The notes below the pieces were generated by a model. The model did no database searches. It worked only from the letters and a program-made list of their open reading frames with translations, and was not told where the DNA came from. Below, in pieces: positions 44,949 through 53,242 of a stretch of DNA of 64,000 bases (positions are counted from its first letter, which is position 1; the number at the start of each line of letters is the position of its first letter). The DNA lies in NCBI GenBank assembly GCA_963728825.1, contig CAVSLA010000001.1:124001-188000 (forward strand), read 5' to 3'. The stretch comes from CAVREM01 sp963728825. Its GTDB lineage: Bacteria > Acidobacteriota > Vicinamibacteria > Vicinamibacterales > CAVVIG01. The position numbers were made by a program, and so were the translations under genes.

Positions 44949-45029
44949 CCAGCACCAGCACCCAGCACCCAGCACCCAGCACCCGGCACCGCAGCACCCG
45001 GCACCCAGCCCCCGGCACCCGGCCCCCCG
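44949..45029. repeat. Degenerate 7-bp tandem repeat upstream of a glycosyltransferase gene
   Basis: About eleven units of the type CAGCACC/CGGCACC/CGGCCCC run head to tail through the gap between the TolC-like gene and the glycosyltransferase. They end just before a -10-like hexamer. A related CCCCCGG array closes the same glycosyltransferase gene. Confidence 0.8.
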
Positions 45030-45034
45030 TTTGT

Positions 45035-45040
45035 TACACT
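45035..45040 (+). promoter_or_regulatory. -10-like hexamer before the glycosyltransferase
   Basis: TACACT ends 7 nt before the GTG at 45048. No SD is present, so a leaderless transcript is likely. The repeat array occupies the -35 region. Confidence 0.35.
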
Positions 45041-45047
45041 CCCCCCA

Positions 45048-45821
45048 GTGCCGAAGCTCTCGGTCACCCTGATCACGCACAACGAATCGGCCAATATCGC
45101 CGCTGCCCTCGAGTCGGTCGCGTGGGCCGATGAAATCGTCGTGGTCGATTCCGAGAGCACCGACGAGACCGTGGCGATCGCGCGGCGGTTCACCGATCGC
45201 GTCGTCGTGCGCCCGTGGCCTGGCTATGCCGATCAGAAGAATTTCGCGGCGTCGGCTGCCTCTCACGATTGGGTTCTGTCGCTCGATGCCGACGAGCGCG
45301 TGACCGCAGCGCTCGCCGCTGAAATTCGGGGCACCCTCGAGGGCGGTCCGGTGCATGCCGGCTACCGGGTTCCGCGCGTCGCCCATCATCTGGGCCGCTG
45401 GATCCGGACGACCGACTGGTATCCGGACGATCAGCTGCGTTTGTACGATCGCCGACGTGGGGCCTGGACCGGCCAGTACGTGCACGAATCGGTCGCCGTC
45501 AGCGGCACGGTCGGCCGCCTCGCCAACGAAATGCAGCATCACCCCTACCGCAACGTGGGCGATCACCTCGAAACGATCGATCGCTATACCAGCCTGGCCG
45601 CACGGCAGATGCACGAAAGCGGACGGAAGGCGGGCATGCTGCAGATCGCCGGTCATCCGCCGCTGGCGTTCCTGCGCAACTACCTCCTGCGCGGCGGCTT
45701 CCGCGACGGCGTACCCGGCTTGATCATCTCGTCGCTGAACGCGTACTACGTCTTCTTGAAATTCACCAAACTCTGGCAACTACAGCACGCGGCCCCCGGC
45801 CCCCGGCCCCCGGCCCCCTGA
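45048..45821 (+). CDS. Glycosyltransferase family 2 protein (LPS-core WaaE type)
   Basis: This 257-residue GT-A enzyme begins KLSVTLITHNESANIAAALES. It has VVDSESTDETVAIARRF, PGYADQKNFA and the DxD site in LSLDADERV. This set is typical of the WaaE/KdtX-like family that adds glucose to lipopolysaccharide inner core. The mid-section WIRTTDWYPDDQLRLYDRRRG also fits. The last residues (PGPRPPAP) come from a CCCCCGG repeat, so the natural end may be a few residues earlier. The next gene is another glycosyltransferase, supporting a role in surface glycan synthesis. Confidence 0.88.
   Translation: MPKLSVTLITHNESANIAAALESVAWADEIVVVDSESTDETVAIARRFTDRVVVRPWPGYADQKNFAASAASHDWVLSLDADERVTAALAAEIRGTLEGGPVHAGYRVPRVAHHLGRWIRTTDWYPDDQLRLYDRRRGAWTGQYVHESVAVSGTVGRLANEMQHHPYRNVGDHLETIDRYTSLAARQMHESGRKAGMLQIAGHPPLAFLRNYLLRGGFRDGVPGLIISSLNAYYVFLKFTKLWQLQHAAPGPRPPAP
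45790..45820. repeat. CCCCCGG tandem repeat forming the 3' end of a gene
   Basis: Four units of CCCCCGG end in CCCCCTGA, so the repeat encodes the C-terminal PGPRPPAP and supplies the stop of the family 2 glycosyltransferase. Confidence 0.8.
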
Positions 45822-45826
45822 CGGAG

Positions 45827-46957
45827 ATGTTCTCCCTACACATCGATACGGCCCGGACGTGGCGGGGCGGCCAGAACCAGGTGCTGCTGACCGTCAATGG
45901 TCTGGGCGAGCTGGGACATCGCGCGGCGCTGGTCGCTCATCCGGACGGCGAGTTGCGGCGCCGCGCCAGCGAGGGGCTCGAGCTCATTCCGATTGCGCCG
46001 CGCACGGAAATGGATCTCTCCGCCGGGTGGCGGCTGTGGCGCGTCGTCAAACGGCTGCGGCCGAACGTCGTCCATGCGCATGATCCCCACGGCATCGCCA
46101 TGGCGGCTCTGGCGCTGTCGTTCGGCGGCGCCAAGCCCGCACCGGTCCTGATCGCCTCCCGGCGCGTCGACTTTCACCTGAAAGGCAATTCGTTTTCGCG
46201 CTGGAAATACCGGCAGGTCGATTGCTTCCTCTCGGCCTCCGAAGCGATCCGTCAGATGCTGATTGGTGACGGCATTCCCAGCGAACGGACCGTCACCGTG
46301 CATGAAGGGATCGACGTGGACCACGTGGTGGCAGCGCCACCCGTCAACGTCCACGAAGCATTCTGGCTGCCCCACCAGGCCCCCGTCGTCGGCAATGTCG
46401 CGGCGCTCGTGCCGCACAAGGGGCAGCGGCACCTCGTCGAGGCGGCGCGTCTCGTGGTGCAGGAGCTTCCGGACGCGCGGTTCGTGATTCTCGGCGAGGG
46501 CGAGCTGCGCGAACAGCTCGAGCGTCAGGTGCGTGACTACCACCTCGAAAAGCACGTGCTGCTGCCCGGCTTTCGCACCGACGTCATCGGCTGCATCAAA
46601 GGCTTCGATCTCTTCGTGATGAGTTCGGTGACCGAGGGGCTGGGGACGTCGCTCCTCGATGCGATGGCGTGCGGGAAGGCCGTCGTCGCGACGGAGAGCG
46701 GAGGGATTCCGGAGGTTGTGGAACCGGGCGTGACCGGCCTGCTGGTCGCACCCCGCGATCACCACGCCATGGCCGCGGCCATCGTGGCCCTGTTGTCGGA
46801 CCGGACCCGGCGACAGCAAATGGGCGACGCCGGCCTCGCGCGAGTCCGCTCGCGATTTACCGTCGAGCGGATGGTCGCCGAGACCGCGCGGATCTACGCA
46901 CGTGTGGCCGGCACACCCCACGTAACGGACATTGAGAGTCCCGCTGTGCACGGTTGA
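45827..46957 (+). CDS. Glycosyltransferase family 4 protein
   Basis: This 376-residue GT-B enzyme has TWRGGQNQVLLTVNGLGELGH near the N-terminus. The hinge region is VVGNVAALVPHKGQRHLVEAA, and FVILGEGELREQLE follows. The nucleotide-sugar site is in SSVTEGLGTSLLDAMACGKAVV, with the E-x7-E-like pattern. It begins 5 bp after the family 2 gene, so both likely build the same lipopolysaccharide or exopolysaccharide. The donor and acceptor are not predictable. Its last 101 bp overlap the convergent DUF2400 gene. Confidence 0.88.
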   Translation: MFSLHIDTARTWRGGQNQVLLTVNGLGELGHRAALVAHPDGELRRRASEGLELIPIAPRTEMDLSAGWRLWRVVKRLRPNVVHAHDPHGIAMAALALSFGGAKPAPVLIASRRVDFHLKGNSFSRWKYRQVDCFLSASEAIRQMLIGDGIPSERTVTVHEGIDVDHVVAAPPVNVHEAFWLPHQAPVVGNVAALVPHKGQRHLVEAARLVVQELPDARFVILGEGELREQLERQVRDYHLEKHVLLPGFRTDVIGCIKGFDLFVMSSVTEGLGTSLLDAMACGKAVVATESGGIPEVVEPGVTGLLVAPRDHHAMAAAIVALLSDRTRRQQMGDAGLARVRSRFTVERMVAETARIYARVAGTPHVTDIESPAVHG

Positions 46958-47759
46958 AGCCGCACCCGTCCATCATCCCCAGATGGCAGAGCGCGAAGTC
47001 GTACTTCACCGGATCGACCGGATCCAGTTGGCGCAGCGAGTCGGTAATCTCCCGGGCCATCGCCCAGCCTGGGCTGGTGTAGCGGGTCAGCCGCAGGCAG
47101 CGGCCCACGCGGATGACATGCGTGTCGAGTGGGACGACCAGAGCGGATCGCGGGACTGCAGACCATACGCCCAGATCGAGCGCGTCGCTGCGAACCATCC
47201 AACGCAGGAAGAGATTGAGCCGTTTGCAGGCACTGCCAGCCGATGGCCGCGGGAAGAAATAGCAGACGCCGGGCGATCCTTCCGGGCGGCGCGTCCCCTG
47301 CCGGGCGTTCATTGCCAGCGCACGCCGGGAAAAGCTCTCCAGCGCCGGACCCACGTCAACCGCTCCGGTCTGATGCCCTTCGATGAAGAACCGCTCGAGC
47401 GACCCGGATCGGTCGAACATCTGCCGGAGGATTCCGAGGAGCGCGACGAGATCCCCCGAGCGGATCCAGCGATGGCCAAGGCCGGCGAGGGCCTCGGCGC
47501 GGCGTGTGTCGAACCCGCGGACGAACGCCGCCGGATCTGGTCCCATCACCTTCAGCAGGCGTTCGATGGACTGCAGCACGCTCGCGACGCGGCCGAATGC
47601 CAGCCCGGCGGCCAGGAAGCCGACGATCTCCCGGTCGTCGGTCCGCTCGAACCGCCTGACGATGTGGATTGGATCGGTGGCAGAATCTGGATAGTTGAAA
47701 TCCCGGTACAGCTGATCGAGGGACGTCTTGAGAAGAAGATTGCTAGTCGCCGCCGGCAT
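46857..47759 (-). CDS. DUF2400 / TIGR02757 family protein
   Basis: This 300-residue protein of the TIGR02757 family is distantly related to helix-hairpin-helix DNA glycosylases. Visible blocks are LDQLYRDFNYPDSATDPI, DREIVGFLAAGLAFGRVASV, KRLNLFLRWMVRSD and PLDTHVIRVGRCLRLTR, with CGFNRAQRDSQCPLRGVC near the C-terminus as a possible metal-binding Cys cluster. Biochemical role is unknown. The 3' end overlaps the glycosyltransferase by 101 bp. The 5' end overlaps the acylase start by 32 bp if ATG 47759 is used; further ATGs at 47771 and 47801 are less likely. Confidence 0.78.
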   Translation of the reverse strand: MPAATSNLLLKTSLDQLYRDFNYPDSATDPIHIVRRFERTDDREIVGFLAAGLAFGRVASVLQSIERLLKVMGPDPAAFVRGFDTRRAEALAGLGHRWIRSGDLVALLGILRQMFDRSGSLERFFIEGHQTGAVDVGPALESFSRRALAMNARQGTRRPEGSPGVCYFFPRPSAGSACKRLNLFLRWMVRSDALDLGVWSAVPRSALVVPLDTHVIRVGRCLRLTRYTSPGWAMAREITDSLRQLDPVDPVKYDFALCHLGMMDGCGFNRAQRDSQCPLRGVCRPHVRRSARSRRPSARR

Positions 47760-50211
47760 CCTGGTCGTCATCGTAGCAGCGGTCGGGGCCGGCGCGTTCA
47801 TCTACGCGCGTCGCTCGCTGCCGCAGATCGACGGGACGATTCAGGTAACCGGCCTATCGGGACCGGTCGAGATCGTCCGCGATGCAGACGCGATTCCGCA
47901 CATCTTCGCGACGGTCAAACACGACGCGCTGTTCGGCCTCGGCTTCGTCCATGCGCAGGATCGGCTCTGGCAGATGGAATTCCAGCGCCGCATCGGTCAC
48001 GGCACGCTGTCGGAGGTCTTCGGCACCGCAACGATTCCGCAGGATCGCTTTCTGCGAACGGTCGGCTTCGGGCGTGCCGCCCGATCTGCCTGGGACCGGC
48101 TGCCCGCCGATGCGCGTCGGCAGCTCGAAGCCTACGTCGCCGGGGTGAACGCCTTTCTCGCCAGTGAGCCGGCGCTTCCCCCTGAATTCACCCTGTTGCG
48201 CTTTCGCCCCGCCCCGTGGACCGGACCCGACGTCCTGGTGTGGGTCAAGATGATGGCGTGGGATCTCAGCGCCAACTATTCGCACGAACTCCTGCGGCGC
48301 GACCTCCTGGCGACGGTCGGTCCAGAGCGCATGGCCGATCTTCTGCCACCGTACCCGAGCGATGGACTGAACATTCTCGGCGCTCCTGCCGCACCGCATT
48401 CGTCGCATGCCGCCGCCTCACCGGCGCCGACGCGGCCGTCCTCGCAGGAATCGTGGTCTGACGCCTTCGCTCGGGCGCTGGGCGGTCACGAGCTCGTGCG
48501 CCGCCGGCTGCTCGGCGGCTCGAAAGTCGAGGCGCTCGGCTCCAACAGCTGGGTCGTCGACGGCACCATGACCGCCAGCGGCAAGCCGCTGCTGGCGAAC
48601 GATCCGCACCTGGCGACCCACGTCCCCTCGCTCTGGTATCTGGCACACATGACCGCCGGCGACTTCGATGTGATTGGCGCCACGCTGCCGGGTGCCCCGG
48701 CCATGGCGATCGGCCGCAATCGCTACATCGCGTGGGGCGAAACCAACGTCGCCGCTGACGTCGAGGATCTCTACCGCGAGCGGCTCGACCCGACCGGCAA
48801 GCTCGTCGAATACCGCGGCGCGCTCGAACCGCTGCGAATCATTTCCGAGACGATCGTGGTCAGTGGCGCCGCTCCGGTGCAGATCGACGTCCGGATGTCC
48901 CGGCACGGTCCGCTCGTTTCGGATGCGATCAACGCCAACAACGCGCAATCCGCCGCCGAACCGCGGCGCGAACCGATCGAGCCGCTCGCATTCCGGTGGA
49001 CGGCGCTCGACGAGGCGGACGACACAGTGGTGGCATTTCTGCAGTTGAACGACGCGCGCAACTGGGACGAATTCACGGCGGCGCTTCGCCACTTCGTCGT
49101 GCCATCGCAGAATTTCGTCTACGCCGACGCGGATGGACACATCGGCTACTACCTGCCGGGACTCATTCCGATCCGGGCGGCGGGCGACGGTTCGTCACCG
49201 GCAGAGGGCTGGACCGGGGAGATGGAATGGACCGGCTGGATACCCTTCGACGAACTGCCACACCTCTACGACCCGCCGGAACATTTCATCGTCACGGCCA
49301 ATCACCGGCCGGCGGGCGCCGGCTACCCGCATCATATCGCGCTCGAATTTCCTGACCCGTACCGCGCGCAGCGGATCATCGACCGCCTCAAAGGGCGGAC
49401 GCAGCTGACGGTCGACGACTTTCGCGAGATTCAGGCCGACACGCTGTCGTTGCATGCGAAGCAACTCGTGCCAATCCTGGTACGCCATGCGACGCCGGAG
49501 TCGGATGCCGATCGACGGGCGCTCGAGATGCTTCGGCAGTGGAAATTCGATGCCGGAGCCGACAGCGCCGCAGAGCCGATCTTTCAGGCGTGGTTCCTTC
49601 GTCTGGCGGCCGCGCTCGCCGGCGACGAGCTCGGTCCGGTGATCCTCGACGACTACCAGGGACGTTTTTCGTACATCACGCGCTTCGTGACCAATACGCT
49701 CGCAGCCGGGGAGAGTCCCTGGTGCGACGATGTCACGACCAGCGCACGCGAATCGTGCGGCTCGGTCATCACCCGCGCACTGCACGATGGGGTGGCCGAT
49801 CTGACCGAGCGGCTCGGCCCCGACATGACCCGATGGCGGTGGGACGCGGTGCACCGCGCCGTCTTTCCGCACCAAGGTCTCGACACAATCGGCGCGCTCC
49901 GCCCCTTGCTCAGCCGATCGATTCCAAACGTCGGCGACTGGAGCACCGTCAACGTCGGGACGGTGCTCGTCGATCGCCCCTACACGCAAGAAGCGATTCC
50001 CGGCTATCGCCAGATCGTCGATCTCTCTCCCGCCAACCACAGCCGCTTCATCGATGCAGTCGGGCAGTCCGGCCACTTCCTGTCGCGCCACTACGACGAT
50101 TTCATGACCGATTGGCGGGACGTTCAGTATCGACGGATGCGGATGACCCGCGCCGAAGTCGACAACGGTTCGCTAGGAAGATTGATCCTGTCGCCGGCAC
50201 CGGCGAACTGA
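47728..50211 (+). CDS. Penicillin acylase family (Ntn hydrolase) protein
   Basis: This 827-residue protein has an N-terminal membrane anchor or signal (LLVAAGILVVIVAAVGAGAF). An alpha-chain region follows (VEIVRDADAIPHIFA, GFVHAQDRLWQMEFQRR). The self-cleavage point precedes the nucleophile Ser in LGSNSWVVDG, and the beta chain has LANDPHLATHVPSLWYL, IGRNRYIAWGETN and a C-terminal block with SPANHSRF. Family members hydrolyse amide bonds in beta-lactams, acyl-homoserine lactones or lipopeptides; the substrate here cannot be told. TTG 47728 is used, head-to-head with the DUF2400 gene. Confidence 0.9.
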   Translation: MRRRLLVAAGILVVIVAAVGAGAFIYARRSLPQIDGTIQVTGLSGPVEIVRDADAIPHIFATVKHDALFGLGFVHAQDRLWQMEFQRRIGHGTLSEVFGTATIPQDRFLRTVGFGRAARSAWDRLPADARRQLEAYVAGVNAFLASEPALPPEFTLLRFRPAPWTGPDVLVWVKMMAWDLSANYSHELLRRDLLATVGPERMADLLPPYPSDGLNILGAPAAPHSSHAAASPAPTRPSSQESWSDAFARALGGHELVRRRLLGGSKVEALGSNSWVVDGTMTASGKPLLANDPHLATHVPSLWYLAHMTAGDFDVIGATLPGAPAMAIGRNRYIAWGETNVAADVEDLYRERLDPTGKLVEYRGALEPLRIISETIVVSGAAPVQIDVRMSRHGPLVSDAINANNAQSAAEPRREPIEPLAFRWTALDEADDTVVAFLQLNDARNWDEFTAALRHFVVPSQNFVYADADGHIGYYLPGLIPIRAAGDGSSPAEGWTGEMEWTGWIPFDELPHLYDPPEHFIVTANHRPAGAGYPHHIALEFPDPYRAQRIIDRLKGRTQLTVDDFREIQADTLSLHAKQLVPILVRHATPESDADRRALEMLRQWKFDAGADSAAEPIFQAWFLRLAAALAGDELGPVILDDYQGRFSYITRFVTNTLAAGESPWCDDVTTSARESCGSVITRALHDGVADLTERLGPDMTRWRWDAVHRAVFPHQGLDTIGALRPLLSRSIPNVGDWSTVNVGTVLVDRPYTQEAIPGYRQIVDLSPANHSRFIDAVGQSGHFLSRHYDDFMTDWRDVQYRRMRMTRAEVDNGSLGRLILSPAPAN

Positions 50212-50281
50212 GGTGGCCGTTTCGGCGGACCTGAGAGTTCGTTTTCGGCGGACCTCAGAGGTCCGCCCTACGTACTCACTC

Positions 50282-50331
50282 TCCAAATCCTTAAATCCTC
50301 AAATCCTAAAATCCTCAACTTGGGGATTGAG
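50282..50331. terminator. 8-bp repeat array and hairpin at the pyrC end
   Basis: Four units of NAAATCCT (plus strand) run into CCTCAA-(8 nt)-TTGAGG, a hairpin at 50313-50332. The acylase and pyrC genes converge here. The pyrC stop and last residues (VEDFRI) are encoded by the array. A bidirectional terminator is likely. Confidence 0.65.
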
Positions 50332-51618
50332 GTACACGCCTCTCCCGCCGACGATGGTCGCGGCCACGCCGCCGCGCAGCTTCCAGCCGTCGAACGGCGT
50401 GTTCTTCGACTTCGAGCGCATGCGCGCGGCCGACACCGTGACCGCAAGATCGGGGGCGAGGACCGCGACATCGGCCGGGGCGCCTTCCGACAGCGAGCCC
50501 CCTGTCACGCGCAGAATGCGCGCCGGACCGGTCGACAGCAGCTCGATCAGCCGCGAGATCGGGATGACGCCCGTATGCACCAGCCGGTCGAAGCACAGCG
50601 AGACCGCCGTTTCGAGCCCGGTGATGCCAAACGGCGCGCGATCGAACTCGACGTGTTTCTCGTCGTAGTGATGGGGCGCATGATCGGTCGCGATGGCGTC
50701 GATACTGCCGTCGGCCAGCCCCCGCAGCATGGCGTCGCGGTCCGCCGCTTCACGCAGCGGCGGGTTCATCTTGACGTTGGTATCGTAGGGAACCGGTGCA
50801 CCGAGCATCTCGTCGGTCAGCACGAAGTGATGCGGTGTGACCTCGCACGTCACCTTGACGCCGCGCGCCTTCCCATAGCGCACCGCATCGAGCGACTGCC
50901 GCGCGCTCATGTGCGCGATGTGCACCGTTCCGCCGGTCAGCTCGGCGAGCGAGATGTCGCGCAGCGCCATGATCGACTCGGCCTCGCCTGGAATGCCGCG
51001 CAGGCCGAGGGTGGCCGCCTGAAAGCCCTCGTGGGCGACGCCGTCGGCTTTGAGCGTCTGCTCCTCGCAATGTTCGATCACCGGCATGTTGAACATCTGC
51101 GTGTACTCGAGCGCGCGCCGCATCAGGATCGCGGTCGCCACCGGCCGTCCGTCGTCGCTGACCGCCACGCAGCCGGCCTGCTTCAGCTCGGCGATGTCGG
51201 CAAGCTGCTCGCCGTGCTGGCCGCGCGACACGGCGCCAATCGGGTAGACGCGCGCCAGATTGGCGGCGGCCGCTTTCTGGAGGATGTAAGCCGTGACGCC
51301 GGCGTTGTCGTTGACGGGCACCGTATTCGGCATGCAGGCGACCGCGGTGAAGCCGCCGGCGACCGCGGCGGCCACCCCGGTAGCGACCGTCTCTTTGTGC
51401 TCCTGCCCGGGCTCGCGCAGATGCACGTGCATGTCGATCAACCCGGGACACAGCAGCAGGCCCGACGGGACATCGATGACCTCGTCGGCGAGGTCGCGGG
51501 GAAGATCCTTCCCGACCCGCGCGATCCGCGAGCCCTCAATCAGCAGATCGAATGCGCCGTCGCGACCATTGACCGGATCGACAACCCGCCCACCTTTCAG
51601 CAGCCGCTTCACCTTCAC
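50299..51618 (-). CDS. pyrC: Dihydroorotase
   Basis: PyrC cyclises carbamoyl aspartate to dihydroorotate. The 439-residue type I enzyme has the zinc site in GLIDMHVHLREPGQEHKET, then ACMPNTVPVND, VIEHCEEQTL, IAHMSARQSLDAVR and ATDHAPHHYDEK. GTG 51618 lies 9 bp after pyrB. It is the third gene of pyrR-pyrB-pyrC. Confidence 0.96.
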   Translation of the reverse strand: MKVKRLLKGGRVVDPVNGRDGAFDLLIEGSRIARVGKDLPRDLADEVIDVPSGLLLCPGLIDMHVHLREPGQEHKETVATGVAAAVAGGFTAVACMPNTVPVNDNAGVTAYILQKAAAANLARVYPIGAVSRGQHGEQLADIAELKQAGCVAVSDDGRPVATAILMRRALEYTQMFNMPVIEHCEEQTLKADGVAHEGFQAATLGLRGIPGEAESIMALRDISLAELTGGTVHIAHMSARQSLDAVRYGKARGVKVTCEVTPHHFVLTDEMLGAPVPYDTNVKMNPPLREAADRDAMLRGLADGSIDAIATDHAPHHYDEKHVEFDRAPFGITGLETAVSLCFDRLVHTGVIPISRLIELLSTGPARILRVTGGSLSEGAPADVAVLAPDLAVTVSAARMRSKSKNTPFDGWKLRGGVAATIVGGRGVYLNPQVEDFRI

Positions 51619-51627
51619 TCCAGTCCG

Positions 51628-52549
51628 TCAGTCCGCGTCCACTTCGCCGGCCAGCAGGTACAGCACCGCCATCCGCACCGCCACACCGTTGGCCACCTGT
51701 TCGAGAATCACCGAGTACGGGCCATCCGCGACCTCCGAGGCGATCTCGACGCCGCGATTGATCGGCCCGGGGTGCATGATGATCACGTCGCTGCGCGCGC
51801 GCTTCACGCGATCGACGGTGAGGCCGAACACGTTGTAGGTACTCGCGCAGCGACGGGAAAAACGCGCCCTGCATGCGCTCCTGCTGGATCCGCAGCATCA
51901 TGACGACGTCGGCGTCAGCGACCGCCTCGTCGATCGAGGTCGACACGTGGACGCCGAGCCGCTCGATGCCGGGCGTCAGCAGCGTCGGCGGCCCACTCAC
52001 CCACACCTCGGCGCCGAGTTTGGTCAGCAGCAGGGCGTTCGATCGCAGCACCCGGCTGTGCAGCAGATCGCCGACGATGGCGACCTTGAGACCCTCGAGC
52101 CGCTGCTTGTGCTGCCGGATCGTGAACGCGTCGAGCAGCGCCTGGGTCGGGTGCTCGTGCATGCCGTCGCCGGCGTTGATGATCTTCGAACGGCAGATCC
52201 GGGCCAGCAGGTGGCAGGCCCCCGACGAGGCGTGACGGAGCACGATCATGTCAGGTGCCATCGCTTCGATATTCATCGCGGTGTCGGCCAGCGTCTCGCC
52301 CTTGAGCACGCTCGACGCGGCGACCGCGATGTTCAACGTGTCGGCGCTGAGCCGCTTCTCGGCGATCTCGAACGAGGTGCGGGTTCGCGTGCTCGGCTCG
52401 TAGAACAGATTGACGATCGTCTTGCCGCGCAGCGTCGGCACCTTCTTGATCGGCCGTTCGCCGATCTCGCGCATCGCCTCGGCGGTGTCGAGCACGCGAT
52501 AGATCTCGGCCGGCGACAGGTCGGCGATGCCGAGGAGATCCTTCTTCAT
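51628..52549 (-). CDS. pyrB: Aspartate carbamoyltransferase catalytic subunit (one frameshift)
   Basis: PyrB makes carbamoyl aspartate. The N-terminal part has LRGKTIVNLFYEPSTRTRTSFE, LADTAMNIEAM, DGMHEHPTQALLDAFTI and MLRIQQERM. The C-terminal part has VIIMHPGPINRGVEIASEV. The frame breaks near 51838 by one extra base, between FPSLREY and NVFGLTVDRV; correction gives 306 residues, normal for the family. No pyrI is next to it, so it may be unregulated or work with PyrC as a complex. The ATG overlaps the pyrR stop by 4 nt. Confidence 0.92.
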
Positions 52550-53076
52550 CCCTCGACCTCCACTTCGTCGCGCCCGTCGATTTCGGTGAGACGCACCTGC
52601 ACGCTCTGCGACAGCGAGGTCGGCAGGTTCTTGCCGACGTAATCGGCCTTGATCGGCAGTTCGCGATGGCCGCGATCGACCAGCACGACGAGCTGAATCG
52701 AGCGCGGCCGGCCGAACTCGATCAACGCATCGAGCGCGGCGCGAATCGTCCGGCCGGTATAGAGCACGTCGTCGACCAGCAGGATGCGCCGGTCGTCGAT
52801 CGAGAACGGGATGTCGGTGCTCTTGACCACCGGCTGGGCGCCGACCGCATGTCGCATCAGGTCATCGCGATACAGGGTGATGTCGAGCGCGCCGGTGGGC
52901 ACTTCGTGGCCGCTGATCTCGGTGATGCTGCGCGCAATCCGGCGGGCCAGCGGCACACCGCGGCTGCGGATGCCCACCAGCGCCAGCTCCTCGAGGCCGC
53001 GGTTGCGCTCGAGGATCTCGTGCGCAATCCGCGCGAGGGTCCGGCCCATCCGGTCGGCGTCCATCACGATCGGCAT
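52546..53076 (-). CDS. pyrR: Bifunctional pyrimidine operon regulator / uracil phosphoribosyltransferase PyrR
   Basis: The 176-residue PyrR has the PRPP motif ILLVDDVLYTGRTIRAAL, LALVGIRSRGVPLARR and the C-terminal LTEIDGRDEVEV. In Firmicutes it binds pyr leader RNA when UMP is high and causes attenuation; it also has UPRT activity. It heads pyrR-pyrB-pyrC with a leader of about 100 nt containing a hairpin and repeats, so RNA-level control is plausible. I could not find a canonical PyrR binding loop. Confidence 0.94.
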   Translation of the reverse strand: MPIVMDADRMGRTLARIAHEILERNRGLEELALVGIRSRGVPLARRIARSITEISGHEVPTGALDITLYRDDLMRHAVGAQPVVKSTDIPFSIDDRRILLVDDVLYTGRTIRAALDALIEFGRPRSIQLVVLVDRGHRELPIKADYVGKNLPTSLSQSVQVRLTEIDGRDEVEVEG

Positions 53077-53091
53077 GGTGAGACCGTGACG

Positions 53092-53192
53092 GAGATTTCA
53101 GGAGTTGAGGATTTAGGGATGTGAGGATGTGGATTGATGGTGCACCTCTTGGCGCTTTCGCAGAAGCGCATTAAAGAGACGGCACCAGTATA
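53092..53192 (-). promoter_or_regulatory. pyr operon leader: -10, hairpin and octamer array
   Basis: On the minus strand TATACT (53192-53187) would start a transcript near 53180. The leader then has a perfect 6-bp hairpin, GCGCTT/AAGCGC (53152-53169), and about five to six degenerate 8-bp units of the CAAATCCT type (53140-53092) before pyrR. Its units are complementary to the array at the pyrC end of the same transcript. Confidence 0.5.
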
Positions 53193-53242
53193 GCCGAGAA
53201 CTCAGATCGTGACGCGCGCCGCAGGGATCGGTTCGATGACGC

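Noticed and set aside
53140..53180. Canonical PyrR-binding anti-antiterminator in the pyrR leader
   Set aside because: The leader hairpin GCGCTT/AAGCGC lacks the conserved PyrR loop sequence that I know from Bacillus, so only a generic leader structure is claimed.
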